Shown in pieces: positions 1 to 9,307 of a stretch of DNA of 64,000 nucleotides (the first letter of the stretch is position 1; each line of letters begins with the position of its first letter). A program made the position numbers and the translations under genes. The notes below the pieces were generated by a model. It made no database searches. It was not told the origin of the DNA and saw only the letters and a list, made by a program, of their open reading frames with translations. The stretch is from Erodium maritimum. Lineage: Eukaryota > Streptophyta > Magnoliopsida > Geraniales > Geraniaceae. The DNA lies in assembly GCA_963921825.1 (NCBI GenBank), contig OY997589.1:16079735-16143734 (forward strand). The letters run 5' to 3'.

Positions 1-1
1 C

Positions 2-325
2 GACCACGAGTTGAACTCGTTTACCACCGAGGATCGTCCGATCGGGCAGAAGAGAGCCAAGGCCAGGGCTCAAGGCAAAGCCCAATCCTCCCAATCCTCC
101 CATTCGGTGGCGTCCGGGCTACCTCCCGAGCAAATGCAGTTCCTCGACACTCTTTCCCAAAGGAAAGGGACACAGTTAGAGGGCAGAATTGCGATGCAGA
201 AGGAGATCATGGACACCCTGAACGCAATTCTTCGCCAAGACATCACCAACATGAGCGCGGCTGAAAGGGCGTCTCGTGCCTCGCTCATTCAAAGCCTCGG
301 GAAGCGGCTGGAGTTCTTGGGTTAG
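2..325 (+). CDS. C-terminal tail of Harbinger ORF1-like (Myb/NAM-associated) protein, partial
   Basis: An open frame runs in from the left edge and stops at 325. It encodes about 107 residues, Lys/Arg/Gln-rich at first (GQKRAKARAQGKAQ) and then a helical, charged tail. This resembles the C-terminal part of the plant ORF1 proteins that accompany PIF/Harbinger transposases, whose Myb/SANT-like domain binds DNA at the element ends. There is no ATG near the left edge, so the true start is outside the window. No stop interrupts the visible part. Assignment rests on composition and context, since no enzymatic motif is present; an unrelated nuclear protein tail is possible. Confidence 0.5.
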   Translation, partial: DHELNSFTTEDRPIGQKRAKARAQGKAQSSQSSHSVASGLPPEQMQFLDTLSQRKGTQLEGRIAMQKEIMDTLNAILRQDITNMSAAERASRASLIQSLGKRLEFLG

Positions 326-545
326 CCAAGACTTCAATTTAAATTTAGTTTTTAAATTTATGTTTTCTTAATGTACTTTGCGTTTTCTTAATAAAAGTGT
401 TAATCTAGTTGTTTTACTGTACTTTGTGTATTATTAAAAAAAATCAACTTTTTATCTAATTATCAGAGCCTCGAGGAGCGTGCCAGGGTTACTATTTGAA
501 ATAGTAACCCTAGGTCGTGGCAGCCGCACCGACCCCTCCCCCTCC

Positions 546-553
546 TATAAATA
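546..553 (+). promoter_or_regulatory. TATA box of the Myb-like ORF
   Basis: TATAAATA lies 98 bp before the ATG at 651 and is followed by a CT-rich leader. The same arrangement, a TATAAATA about 80-105 bp from the ATG, recurs on the minus strand in the other Harbinger elements here (3081-3088, 9015-9022, 25609-25616). Confidence 0.65.
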
Positions 554-650
554 CCCTCACTCCCCTCCTCATTTTTCACACCTCTCAAATTCTCTCTCTC
601 CCATTTCTCTCATTTTCTAGCATTTCCTCTTATTTTTCTCTCAAGTCGAT

Positions 651-1040
651 ATGTCTACTTGGGCAACCGGGCCTCTTTGGTCACTAGAGGAGGAAATTCA
701 TTTGGTGGTCAATTGGCTCACCCACTACGAGCCCGGGGGTCAGTATTGGCATGGTCTGTACGTTGCTTACGTACAAACCGGGAACGATGATTGGCCACCA
801 CGGACAGAGAAGCAAGTGAAGGACCACTTCCAGAAGATGAGCAAGAAGTGCAAGTGGTTTGATAAAGCCTACCGGAAGAAATTGGCCGACCCTAGGAGAG
901 GGGCAACGGATGACGAAGTATATGCCGCGACCGTTTCTGATTATGAAGGGGAACACGGGTTGTGGAATAAACGTCCTGTGTGGGAGATGCTCAAGGACGA
1001 TGCGAGGTGGCGTTTACATATTAGTAGAAATAGGAATTAA
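651..1040 (+). CDS. Small Myb/SANT-like Harbinger accessory protein
   Basis: This intact 129-residue ORF starts with ATG behind a TATA box and a CT-rich leader. The N-terminal part (WSLEEEIHLVVNWL, then a tryptophan-rich helical stretch ending near KKCKWFDKAY) has the spacing of a single plant trihelix/Myb-like domain of the kind found in PIF/Harbinger ORF1 proteins. In that family ORF1 carries the transposase into the nucleus and binds the element ends. It is much shorter than usual (ORF1 is commonly 300 residues or more) and lacks the C-terminal region. It may be a derived single-domain version or a truncated copy. Expression cannot be judged from sequence. Confidence 0.6.
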   Translation: MSTWATGPLWSLEEEIHLVVNWLTHYEPGGQYWHGLYVAYVQTGNDDWPPRTEKQVKDHFQKMSKKCKWFDKAYRKKLADPRRGATDDEVYAATVSDYEGEHGLWNKRPVWEMLKDDARWRLHISRNRN

Positions 1041-1241
1041 TTTAATCGTATTTTAATAATTATGTTTTAAATTATCTACATATGTAATAGCGTTTAAATA
1101 TTATGTAATGTTTGTGTGGTATGAAACAAAATTAGTACTAAAAATGTGGGGTGCTTTTTTAATTAACTAAAACTGTGTAGACACTGCTCCTGACACTGCG
1201 TAGACACTACCATTGGAGGAGCAGTGTCTGGAAGCCAAAAA

Positions 1242-1288
1242 CAATGGTTAGACACTGCGCATAGACACTGCACAGTGTCTAACCATTG
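1242..1288. repeat. Subterminal hairpin of Harbinger element 1
   Basis: Perfect 16-bp inverted arms (CAATGGTTAGACACTG and its complement) at 1242-1257 and 1273-1288 flank a 15-nt loop just inside the right terminus. TAGACACT/AGTGTCTA motifs recur around 1178-1232. Clustered subterminal motifs are typical transposase or ORF1 binding sites, but that role is inferred. Confidence 0.75.
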
Positions 1289-1739
1289 GAGATGCTCTGA
1301 GTATAAGACCCTTGTGTTGATTGGACAAAAGTGAGGTCATGGAGCTGCAGGATAGTAGGTGTTTTGCAATGGAGAGGCCTTCTGAGGCCCTGTGTTGACT
1401 GGATTATTAATTGATACTTTGCTGTTTTATTTAATTCTTTATCAAAAACCGTTTAAATTATTTATAATTTAAACAATTTTGGAAATAAATAATTAATGAC
1501 AATAATTAAATTGAATACGAATAAAAAGCAAGTTGAACTTTTATTGATCCCCTTGTAATACAACCTAAAAAAACCAGCTCCAAGAGCACAAACGACTACT
1601 CGTCGTCATGAAAACCAGCTCCATTTAGACCTCATAAGTGCTCCATAAGATCATTTTGTAGTTGATGGTGGGTCTCATGGTTTATGACACTTTGTTGACA
1701 AGCAACTCGTTGCTGGTATTCCAATGGCCATCTGTGGTG

Positions 1740-2999
1740 TCATCGTTTCGGTGGTGTCCAATTCGGCATTTCTAGAGGTTGCTGGTACAACAACTCCTCA
1801 TCCCCATACTCGTACCGGTCGCGCTCATCCTCTACAATCATGTTGTGTAGAATGATGCAAGTGTGCATTATATCAGCCAAAAGGTGTGGGGTCCAAGAAC
1901 GAGCGGGACGGGAAATGATGTGACACCTTGCTTGAAGTACTCCAAAAGCCCTTTCAATATCTTTTCGAGCACCTTCTTGACATTTAGCAAACAACTTCTC
2001 TTTGGGCTCGAAGGGATGCCGAATAGTCTTCACGAACCGTGCCCATGTTGGGTAAATGTCGTCCACCAAGTAATAAGGTCGGTCGTACCGATGGCCGTTG
2101 ATCTCGTACTCCATAGCTAGCTCACGGTCGTAGTAAGCGTCTTGGAATAAGTGGTTGTGGTTGAGGACGTTGATGCCGTTGTTCGAGCTAGCCATCCCGA
2201 AAAACGCATGCCAAATCCATAAATCACGGGACGCTACAGCTTCAAGCATAATCGTCTTGTCCCCGTGGTGACTTCCCCGTCCATGGGCTCCTTGGTCTTC
2301 GGTTGGGCAGTTCTTCCACTTCCAATGCATGCAGTCAAGACTCCTCGCCATTCCGGGAAACCCTCGGCTGTACCCTTCTCGGAGTAAGCGTTGCATGTCA
2401 GCCGGTGTGGGTGTACGCTCATACTCGGCTCCGAATACGTCAATGACGGCCTTGCAAAACTTACGTAAACATTCAAGTATGGTGCTTACCCCAATGTGCA
2501 GAGTTTCGTCCAATGAATCGGCCGAGGACCCATACGCAAGCATCCGTATAGCGGCGGTGCACTTCTGTTCCGTTGATAAGCCCGGCCGTGAGGCAGCATC
2601 GGGCCTCTGAACGAAGTACCTGTCGTGAGCCTTCACCGCGTCCATAATCCGTTGAAAAAGTGGTCTGCACATACAGAACCGACGCCTAAACATATCAGGG
2701 CCATATACGGGTTGTTCGACAAAATAGTTCCTCATCAATTGGTTGTGGGCTTCAGAACGACCTCTGTTAATCTCTCGTCGCACTGGTTCCCCACGGATGG
2801 CATTCTCGATCCTTGGCATTGCTTTCTGCATGCTCCTCTCGATCATCTGCCGGAATCGTCGCTCAATTGGCCGCATTCGGGCTGCCATATCCTCATATGT
2901 CGGCAGTTGGGCTGCCATCTCCTCATACGTCGGCATTCGGCCAGCCAGCTCCTCGTAGGTCGGAACCTTAACGTCGGACATAACCTCATCGTCAGACAT
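1740..2999 (-). CDS. PIF/Harbinger transposase (HARBI1/ALP1-like nuclease fold)
   Basis: This uninterrupted 419-residue ORF matches the plant transposon protein family (Pfam Plant_tran / DDE_Tnp_4 type). Enzymes of this kind cut the element ends and insert at TWA sites with an ORF1 Myb-like partner. Candidate catalytic acids lie in the expected contexts: Asp222 in SLDCMHWKW, Asp313 in YYLVDDIYP, and Glu349 in ARKDIERAFGVLQ. The N-terminus carries three 10-residue repeats starting PTYEE/PTYED (residues 13-42). The usual Gly after the second Asp (ADGIYP in many relatives, from memory) is Asp here. The ATG at 2999 follows a TATA box by about 80 bp. The frame is intact, but the left terminal repeat is missing, so the element itself may be immobile. 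Confidence 0.9.
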   Translation of the reverse strand: MSDDEVMSDVKVPTYEELAGRMPTYEEMAAQLPTYEDMAARMRPIERRFRQMIERSMQKAMPRIENAIRGEPVRREINRGRSEAHNQLMRNYFVEQPVYGPDMFRRRFCMCRPLFQRIMDAVKAHDRYFVQRPDAASRPGLSTEQKCTAAIRMLAYGSSADSLDETLHIGVSTILECLRKFCKAVIDVFGAEYERTPTPADMQRLLREGYSRGFPGMARSLDCMHWKWKNCPTEDQGAHGRGSHHGDKTIMLEAVASRDLWIWHAFFGMASSNNGINVLNHNHLFQDAYYDRELAMEYEINGHRYDRPYYLVDDIYPTWARFVKTIRHPFEPKEKLFAKCQEGARKDIERAFGVLQARCHIISRPARSWTPHLLADIMHTCIILHNMIVEDERDRYEYGDEELLYQQPLEMPNWTPPKR

Positions 3000-3080
3000 T
3001 TTGGAAATTAGAGAGTAGAAAGTGAGAATGAAAAAGTGAAATTGGAGAATGGTGTGGAAAAAATGAGGATTGGGGTTGGG

Positions 3081-3088
3081 TATTTATA
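3081..3088 (-). promoter_or_regulatory. TATA box of the Harbinger transposase
   Basis: TATAAATA on the minus strand, 82 bp upstream of the transposase ATG. The identical box and spacing are present in the truncated copy (25609-25616). Confidence 0.65.
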
Positions 3089-4649
3089 GGATTTGAATTT
3101 GCTGATTTTTAATTTTTAAAAAAGTAGTCGTTACCGACCGTTATCAAACGGTCGGCTTGGGGATGCCACGTGTCGGCACGGGAGAGGGCCACACGAGACA
3201 GAGGAGCGAGGAGCGGGAGCGCGCGCCCGGTCAGCAAACGAGGGGCGAGGAGCGATCCGAGGGCCGCGTGTTTTAGGGCCGCAGGCCGCGTTTTTTCCAG
3301 CCCACAACGGAACGGACCGCGGTCTGCGAACCGAGCGCGTGCGGGTCGGGGGCGAGGGCCGACCCATTGTGCATGCTCTTATCGCCAATGACGAGTACGA
3401 ACCAACTCTACCCCTTCCGTTCCGTAACGAGTTTATTTTAGAATTAATTCTTCATCTCAAATTTGTAAAAAAGAACTAATTGTTTTTTCAGCATTACCGT
3501 GGCAACTTTATAGTATGGTAAATTACATCTGACTATCCCAAACTATACGCGTTTAACGTTTTACTACCCCAAAGTTAAGTCGTAACAATTACCTACCCCG
3601 AACTAACGGTTTGTAACGACATTGGTCATTTCCATCTATTTTTCCATCCGATCACTGTTCATATTTTTTAAATTCCAAAGATGCCCTTGCTGTTTACAAT
3701 TAATTTATAATTAATCTCTTAATACTACTTAATGCTACTTAATATTTCCCTAACCTTAATACTAATTAATCAAACCCTAACCTAAACTTTTTCTCACATC
3801 ACCCTCTCTCTCAGCCGCGACCCTCACACTCTCACCCTCTCTCTCACCTCACCCTTTCTCTCAGCCCCGACCCTCACACCCTCGCCCTCTCTCTCTCAGA
3901 GCCGCCACACACACCCTCATAACCTATCAAGCCGCTGCGCACAGAGCAGCGCCGCACCCGCGCACAGAGCAGCGCCACCGCCGCGCACAGAGCAGCGCCG
4001 CTGCACACAGACGCAATTTCAGTACGAGATGGACGACGACGAGGCTGAGGTAGAGAGAAGGAAGAGAGTTATGAGGGTGGATCCGGTCTTCACAGATCTG
4101 ACGACGAGGTCGGGCTTCGCTGCGTGCCGATGAGGGTGGATCTACGACGAGCTTTGCTCTGTACCGGCGAGGTCGCACCAACGCCAGAGAAGACGAAGTC
4201 TAGCCGGATTGTCGCTGGTCCCGAGCTCGCCGGAGAAGATGGGGATTTGGGTGATTTTTCAGAACCAGGGCAAAAAATGAAGAAGAAAGAACACAAATTT
4301 AAAATTTAAAAAAAAATTGGGTAAAAAACTGAATTTATGTATGTATATATATATATATATTTAAACTGATTTTCTGATTTAAAATAAATGAAAAAATGAA
4401 ATAAAATTAGATTTGTTTTTAAAATTAGATTTTAAAATTATATATATTTTAAATTAAAAAAATGATTTTTAAATTTAAAATAAATGAATAAATAAAATGA
4501 ATAAATAAAATACATATTTTAAAATTATATGTATAAATTTAAAATTTAAAAACTGATATTTTAAATAAAACAAAAAATTTAAAATATTTATTTATCAACT
4601 TATAAATATTTTATATTTTAAATATTACATTAAAGAATATTTAAAAATA

Positions 4650-5849
4650 GGGTTATTTACAATAAGGTACCCTAATGTTTCGTCCACGAACGATAAGGTA
4701 CCCTTATGAATTTTTTGTCCGATAAGGTACCCTAATGATTCGTCCACGAACGATTTGGTTTAAAATTGGCATATTCCGTTAGAAAACTAACGGAGTATTC
4801 CTCTAAATTAGACATGTGCAGTTAAGTGGGGTGTGAAATGACGATTTTACCCTTTCTTATTTTAAGCTTATAAATTTGATAGACAAAATTACCATTATAC
4901 CCTTAATTATATAATACAATAAAAATATAATAAATAAATAAATAAATTCATTTTTTTAAAATATAAAAATTAATTTTTTAAAATAATAATAAATTTTTTT
5001 AAACTTTTTAAAAATATTAAAAAATACAAAATATTAAATATTAAAAAATTTAAATAAAAAATAAAAAAATTCACTGTTCATCCGCCATCGTCGCCGGCCT
5101 GCTCCTCCGCCATCGTCGCCGGCCACCCTCTCCTCCGTTGTCGTCCCCGGCCACCCACCCCCTCTCACCGCCGCCTCCTCCTCCCTCTTCCACCTCATCC
5201 CCTCTCACCAGCTCTGCGATTCGAGGACGGTGAGAGGGGATGAGGTGGAAGAGGGAGGAGGAGGCGGCGGTGAGAGGGGGTGGGTGGCCGGGGACGACAA
5301 CGGAGGAGGGGGTGGCCGGCGATGATGGCGGAGGAGCAGCCCGACGACGATGACGGATGAACAGTGATTTTTTTTAAAATATGAATTTATATTTTTAATA
5401 TAAATAATTTTTTTAAACATAAAAATGATTTTTGAAAATAAAAACTGATATTTAATTATAAAATATGATTTTTTTAATATACAAAAAAACTAATTATTAA
5501 AAAAATAAAAACTGATTTTTAAATATAAAAATCTGATTTTTAAAAAATATAACTTTAAAAAATATATATAATTTATTTATTTTATTTTGAAAATTAAAAA
5601 TAATTAGAAAATATAAATTAAGGAAAAATAATAACTAAGGGTATAACGGTCATTTCACTCTTAAGCAAAAAGTCAACTGAAATGTAAAAGGGCAAAATAG
5701 TCATTCTACATAATTATGTTAATTTTTTAACAACATTAAACCAAATCGTTCGTGGACGAATCATTAGGGTACCTTATCGGACAAAAAATTCATAAGGGTA
5801 TCTTATCGTTCATGGACGAAACATTAGGGTACCTTATCGTAAATAACCC
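4650..5849. mobile_element. Nested Mutator-like foldback MITE (inner)
   Basis: The element is exactly 1,200 bp. It is flanked by a perfect 9-bp direct repeat TTAAAAATA (4641-4649 and 5850-5858), the hallmark of Mutator-type insertion. Its termini are GGGTTATTTAC and the complement. The terminal repeats are internally repetitive: three units of about 38 bp built on GATAAGGTACCCTAATG and TTCGTCCACGAAC. Between them lies AT-rich DNA and a GC-rich central palindrome. It has no coding capacity. Confidence 0.88.
5071..5367. repeat. GC-rich near-perfect palindrome at the core of the inner foldback element
   Basis: Arms of about 139 bp (5071-5209 and 5229-5367) are inverted copies with only a few mismatches around a 19-nt loop. 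The GC-rich arms stand out from the surrounding DNA, which is mostly A/T. A transcript would fold into one long hairpin. An ORF that reads through the right arm is a by-product of the repeat. Confidence 0.9.
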
Positions 5850-6083
5850 TTAAAAATATTTAAAAATACATAATTCATAATGGTATGACAGTGTAAATTT
5901 GAATAACAAAGGAGGGTATTTTCGTCATTTTACAAAAAAATTAACAGCAATGGATGGAAAGGGGGTAACGTCGTTACAAACCGTTAGTTCGGGGTAGGTA
6001 ATTGTTACGACTTAACTTTGGGGAAGTAAAACGTTAAACGTGTATAGTTTGGGGTAGTCAAATATAATTTACCCTTATTAGTA

Positions 6084-6966
6084 AAACTAAAAAGGAAAAT
6101 ATAACATGATTGATACAAACGCGCTTCGGACCAATTAGGAGGAGCAATGATGTGATCACAATGTTAGACAAATTTATGTGCCTTCCCAGGAAGTGGATTT
6201 TTTTTAATGGAGGCGCTTCGCAATGTTCGACTAATTTATGTGCCTTCTGAGGAAGTGGATCTTTTTTTAATGGAGGTGCTTTACTATCGCAGTTTACATT
6301 TTTCCTAGCTTAATTTATTTTTCCTGGCTTAATTCGGATAAGTCTGTGTTGTCTCAAGAACGTAGATCTCTCGACGGAAACCCTTGGGAGAGGTGAGGAT
6401 AATGTTAGACATTCAAAGAGGTCTCTAGGAAAATAAGGAGGCTTGAGATCGAGTGCTATCAGATCCCATTGAGACATGGCGTGTCTCCTCAACAACGTCA
6501 TGCTCTCCCTTCTGGTACTTATTGGAACTGGTGAGGCTACGTGACAGACCTCACCCTACTACTGCTTCTATCATCGCCCACAACCGTTGATCCCAATCAT
6601 AGTAATTTAGATCGAGGAGCTAAAAGGACCCAACACAGAGATCTATAATGCTCGGATTGTGTTTTCTCTTTTCGCCGAAACCTTTCTCTTCCTCCTTAAT
6701 GGAACTGGTGGTCGGTAGAGTGAGGGAAGAGGTGTAGGTCAACGGTAAAGACACCGCACGCGGTGGTGGGGTTGTAGAGGACCTTCAATCCAAAAATCGT
6801 TTTTATTTTATAAATCATTTAGGTATTAAACTACAAAAATTTGTATTGAACTATTATTTTAAAAATAAATGTTTGACAAAATATTATATTGAAATTTCTC
6901 CAAAAAAAATACCCAAAAACAAAAAGCCCAGACGCAGTCTGCTCTCTCCTTCTCGCGCGTCTCATC
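6084..6966. other. Intergenic DNA with a 62-bp tandem duplication
   Basis: No gene is recognisable. Positions 6159-6220 are repeated at 6221-6282 with several substitutions; both units contain AATTTATGTGCCTTC and AGGAAGTGGAT. The remainder is unassigned. Confidence 0.6.
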
Positions 6967-7310
6967 TAAGAGCATGTACAATAGAAAGGACCTTGGTCAG
7001 GGAGTGTGAGTGCAGACCTTGTGCTGACTGGACAAAAGTCAGGGAGTGAGAGTGCAGAAAAGTGGGTGTTTTGCAACAGAAAGGACCTTGAGGTCCTGGG
7101 AGTGCAGAACAGTGCTGACTGGATTATTAATTTGTTATTTTCCTGTTTTATTTAATTCGTTATCAGAAACCGTTTAATTTAGTCATAATTTAAACAATTT
7201 TGGAAATAAATAATCAAAGACAATCAATAATTAATAAATTCAACACGAATAGAAATGAACTTCTAATTTTATTCAATCCATTTTAATACAACCCAAAACA
7301 AAATACAAGT

Positions 7311-8910
7311 TCAAGAATTATCCTCTGTTGGGTCGGCATCTAGTGGTGGGGGTTGGTTTCGAAGATCTTCAATTTGGGCTTCAAGGCTAGTGATGAGTCT
7401 TCGCACTTGGGTCTTCCAAAACTTATGCTCTTCCAACGCCTCTTCGTCGTAGGAAGATGTGTCCTTCTCCACCAGGGCCTTGTAATAAATGATGTTTGAT
7501 TCCCACTATTGGGTTAATGACTACATGAGGCGATGCCTTTCTACATGTTGTTCGCGACGTGAACGTTCAGCATCCACCCGTTATTTTTCCAGCTCGACGA
7601 AGGCAGACATTTGGGCCGTGAGGACGACCCCCTTCTTTGCGGCCTTCGCTGCCTTCTTCCCTTGCGGTCGGGGAGAGGGACTTGGGTCGGCCTCGGGGGA
7701 TGGGGGTGTGTCGCTGAGAGGGACCTGAGTCCCCTCGTAGTTCTCGTTTCCTCCCCATTCTGGTGGTTGAGACTCACCACTGAGAGGTGTGCCCTCCTCC
7801 CCTGTGCTTGTGGGTGGGGTTGAGCTGTAAGCCCCAGCCTCATCCAACCGCTGTCGTTGTTGGCGTACTTGACGGCGGACAGTTCCCATTGTGCCCTCCT
7901 CGGCACTGAACTTCTCATTGCCATCGAGCCTCCAGACCCAATGATCCAGGTCGAACTTTAGCGGGTGGTCTTTAACCACTTTCCCATCTTTCTCCCACAT
8001 TTCCTTCGCACGTCTCAAGTGCTCGTCGTCGTTTGCGCCGCTCGGCTTCTCTTCCCTAGACCTCTTCATATAGCCGAGCATCCTCCTTGTCTGGCTGGAA
8101 CCTCTGAGCCAACGTTTCTTGATGGCTTCCCAGCGGCGAGGTGGGTAACGGTTCTGGGAGTTGTATTTCCTCTGCACTGAGCACCAGAATGTGTTGCCGG
8201 TTTGCGAGTTGCCCTTGACGGCGTCTCTTGATGTGCTCAACCAGGAAGTTATGAGGTGGTTGTCCTCCTCCTTGCTGAATGTCCGGCCATCCGCCTCTGG
8301 TTCTTCGGGTTGGGCTCGGGCAGGGGCTCGGGCTCGGGCTCGGGCAGGGGCTCGGCCTCATCGCTGGGAAGAGGATGGTTGGGGGGTTTCTACGTCGGGT
8401 AGTGGATGACCCTCGTAGTTGTAGAATTGGGGTCCCATGCCCCATTGTGATTGTGATTCTGGTGGGGGCATGCTCCATTGTGCTTGTGATTCTGGTGGGG
8501 GCATGCTCCATTGTGATTGCACTTGGAACCCTTGTGGGGGCATGCTCCATTGTGATGGTAGTTGGAACCCTGGCGCCATTTGGTATTGTGGGGTACGGGT
8601 TTGCCCTGAACTCGACCCCGGGTTCGAGCTTGGGGTACGGGTTTGCCCTAACAAAAATGTTTATACATTAAATTAAGTGCTCAAAAATAAAATAATAAAA
8701 TAAGTGCAAATAATTAATCAAAAAAATGAATACAATGCATTAATACAATAAAATAAGTTTGCACTAACCTGAACTCGACCCCGGGTTCGAGCTTGGGGAG
8801 TTGGAGCGAGGGCCCGCCAGAATGTCTCCGAAACCTCGTGCCAGTTCGTCCGGGGTGAATTCTCGTTCGTCACCAAATGAGTGTGCACGAGACCCAGCGT
8901 CGCCCGACAT
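7311..8910 (-). pseudogene. Harbinger ORF1 (Myb/SANT-like) pseudogene, two exons
   Basis: Exon 1 is 8910-8769 and begins MSGDAGSRAHSFGDE. A GT-AG intron (8768-8648) leads to exon 2, 8647-7311, in phase. Exon 2 contains a Gln/Pro/Ser/Met-rich stretch, an FSKEEDNHLITSWL Myb-like helix, a conserved FDLDHWVW segment, and a charged C-terminal coiled region. The frame is never shifted, yet four stops interrupt it: TGA at 8358-8360, then TAA (after VELEK), TAG (after RHRLM) and TAG (after SLTQ). Each is one C-to-T change away from CGA, CAA or CAG. The frame then closes at TGA 7313-7311. A TATA box lies at 9015-9022. The family role is DNA binding for Harbinger transposition; this copy is almost certainly non-functional. 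Confidence 0.85.
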
Positions 8911-9014
8911 TTTTCGGGAGAATAATTGAAACGAGAGAGGAGAATTTGGGAAGGAGAGAGTGAAGTTGGATAGTTGAAGTAGGAAGTGGTGTGAAAAATA
9001 TGAGAGGAAAGGGG

Positions 9015-9022
9015 TATTTATA
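9015..9022 (-). promoter_or_regulatory. TATA box of the Harbinger ORF1 pseudogene
   Basis: TATAAATA on the minus strand, about 105 bp upstream of the ATG at 8910. Confidence 0.55.
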
Positions 9023-9307
9023 GGGTTTTATTTGTTGATTTTTGAATTAAAAAAAAACTAGCCGTTTGAGGTGCAACGGTCGGGACACGTGGCACACCCA
9101 CACGCTGCCAGCGCAGCTGACAGCACGCAGGCGCGTCCAACGCGCCCGGCCAGCGACTGAGGAGCGGGGGCGTGTGCAGCTGGAGCGGGAGCGCGTGGAG
9201 GGGGAGCGGGGCCGTGGTTTTCGCCGTTTACAGCGGAACGGCCAGCGCGCCCGGCCAACGAACGAAGCGGCGCGGGGAGCGGGGCCGTTCCGTTGTTCTT
9301 GCTCTAA

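Larger units (their letters stand above)
1..1297 (+). mobile_element. PIF/Harbinger-type element 1, right-hand part
   Basis: The right end is recognisable: the sequence finishes in ATTGGAGATGCTC at 1285-1297, whose reverse complement GAGCATCTCCAAT matches the terminal repeats of the other Harbinger elements in this window (GAGCATG.ACAA). The left end lies outside the window. The next three bases are TGA where this superfamily normally duplicates TAA or TTA, so the target duplication is either mutated or not preserved. It carries an ORF1-type tail and a small Myb-like ORF, both on the plus strand, and no transposase within the window. Confidence 0.7.
1301..3378 (-). mobile_element. PIF/Harbinger element 2 with full-length transposase
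   Basis: The right terminus is GAGCATGCACAATGGG read inward from 3378, followed by TTA at 3379-3381, the expected target site. The left subterminal region (about 1308-1460) matches the subterminal DNA of the complete element at 6970, but roughly the first 50 bp including the left terminal repeat are absent. Element 1 ends there instead, at 1297. The simplest reading is that element 1 inserted into the left end of this one. A minus-strand TATA box at 3081-3088 serves the transposase. Confidence 0.8.
3516..6074. mobile_element. Mutator-like long-TIR foldback element (outer)
   Basis: Inverted arms of about 180 bp (roughly 3516-3700 and 5886-6074) begin GGTAAATTACATCTGACTA on the left, with the near-complement on the right, and contain recurrent TACCCC motifs. 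The flanking 9-mers are TTTATAGTA (3507-3515) and TTATTAGTA (6075-6083), 7 of 9 identical, as expected for a degraded 9-bp Mutator-type target duplication. No transposase is present. The interior holds a CT/GC-rich stretch (about 3790-4260) with a short repeat containing GCGCACAGAGCAGCG near 3935-4010, which could be captured host DNA. AT-rich DNA and a second nested element make up the rest. Confidence 0.75.
6970..9304 (-). mobile_element. Complete non-autonomous PIF/Harbinger element 3
   Basis: Both ends are present. The left terminus is GAGCATGTACAATAGAAAGG and the right terminus, read inward, is GAGCAAGAACAACGGAACGG. They are flanked by TAA at 6967-6969 and TAA at 9305-9307, the expected 3-bp TWA duplication. 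At 2,335 bp it holds only a decayed ORF1 and no transposase, so any movement would need an enzyme supplied elsewhere, such as the one at 1740-2999. Confidence 0.9.

Noticed and set aside
8056..8550. Minus-strand 164-codon frame with Pro/Ser repeats
   Set aside because: It lies in another phase than the ORF1 pseudogene, whose exon structure and Myb-like helix explain the region better.
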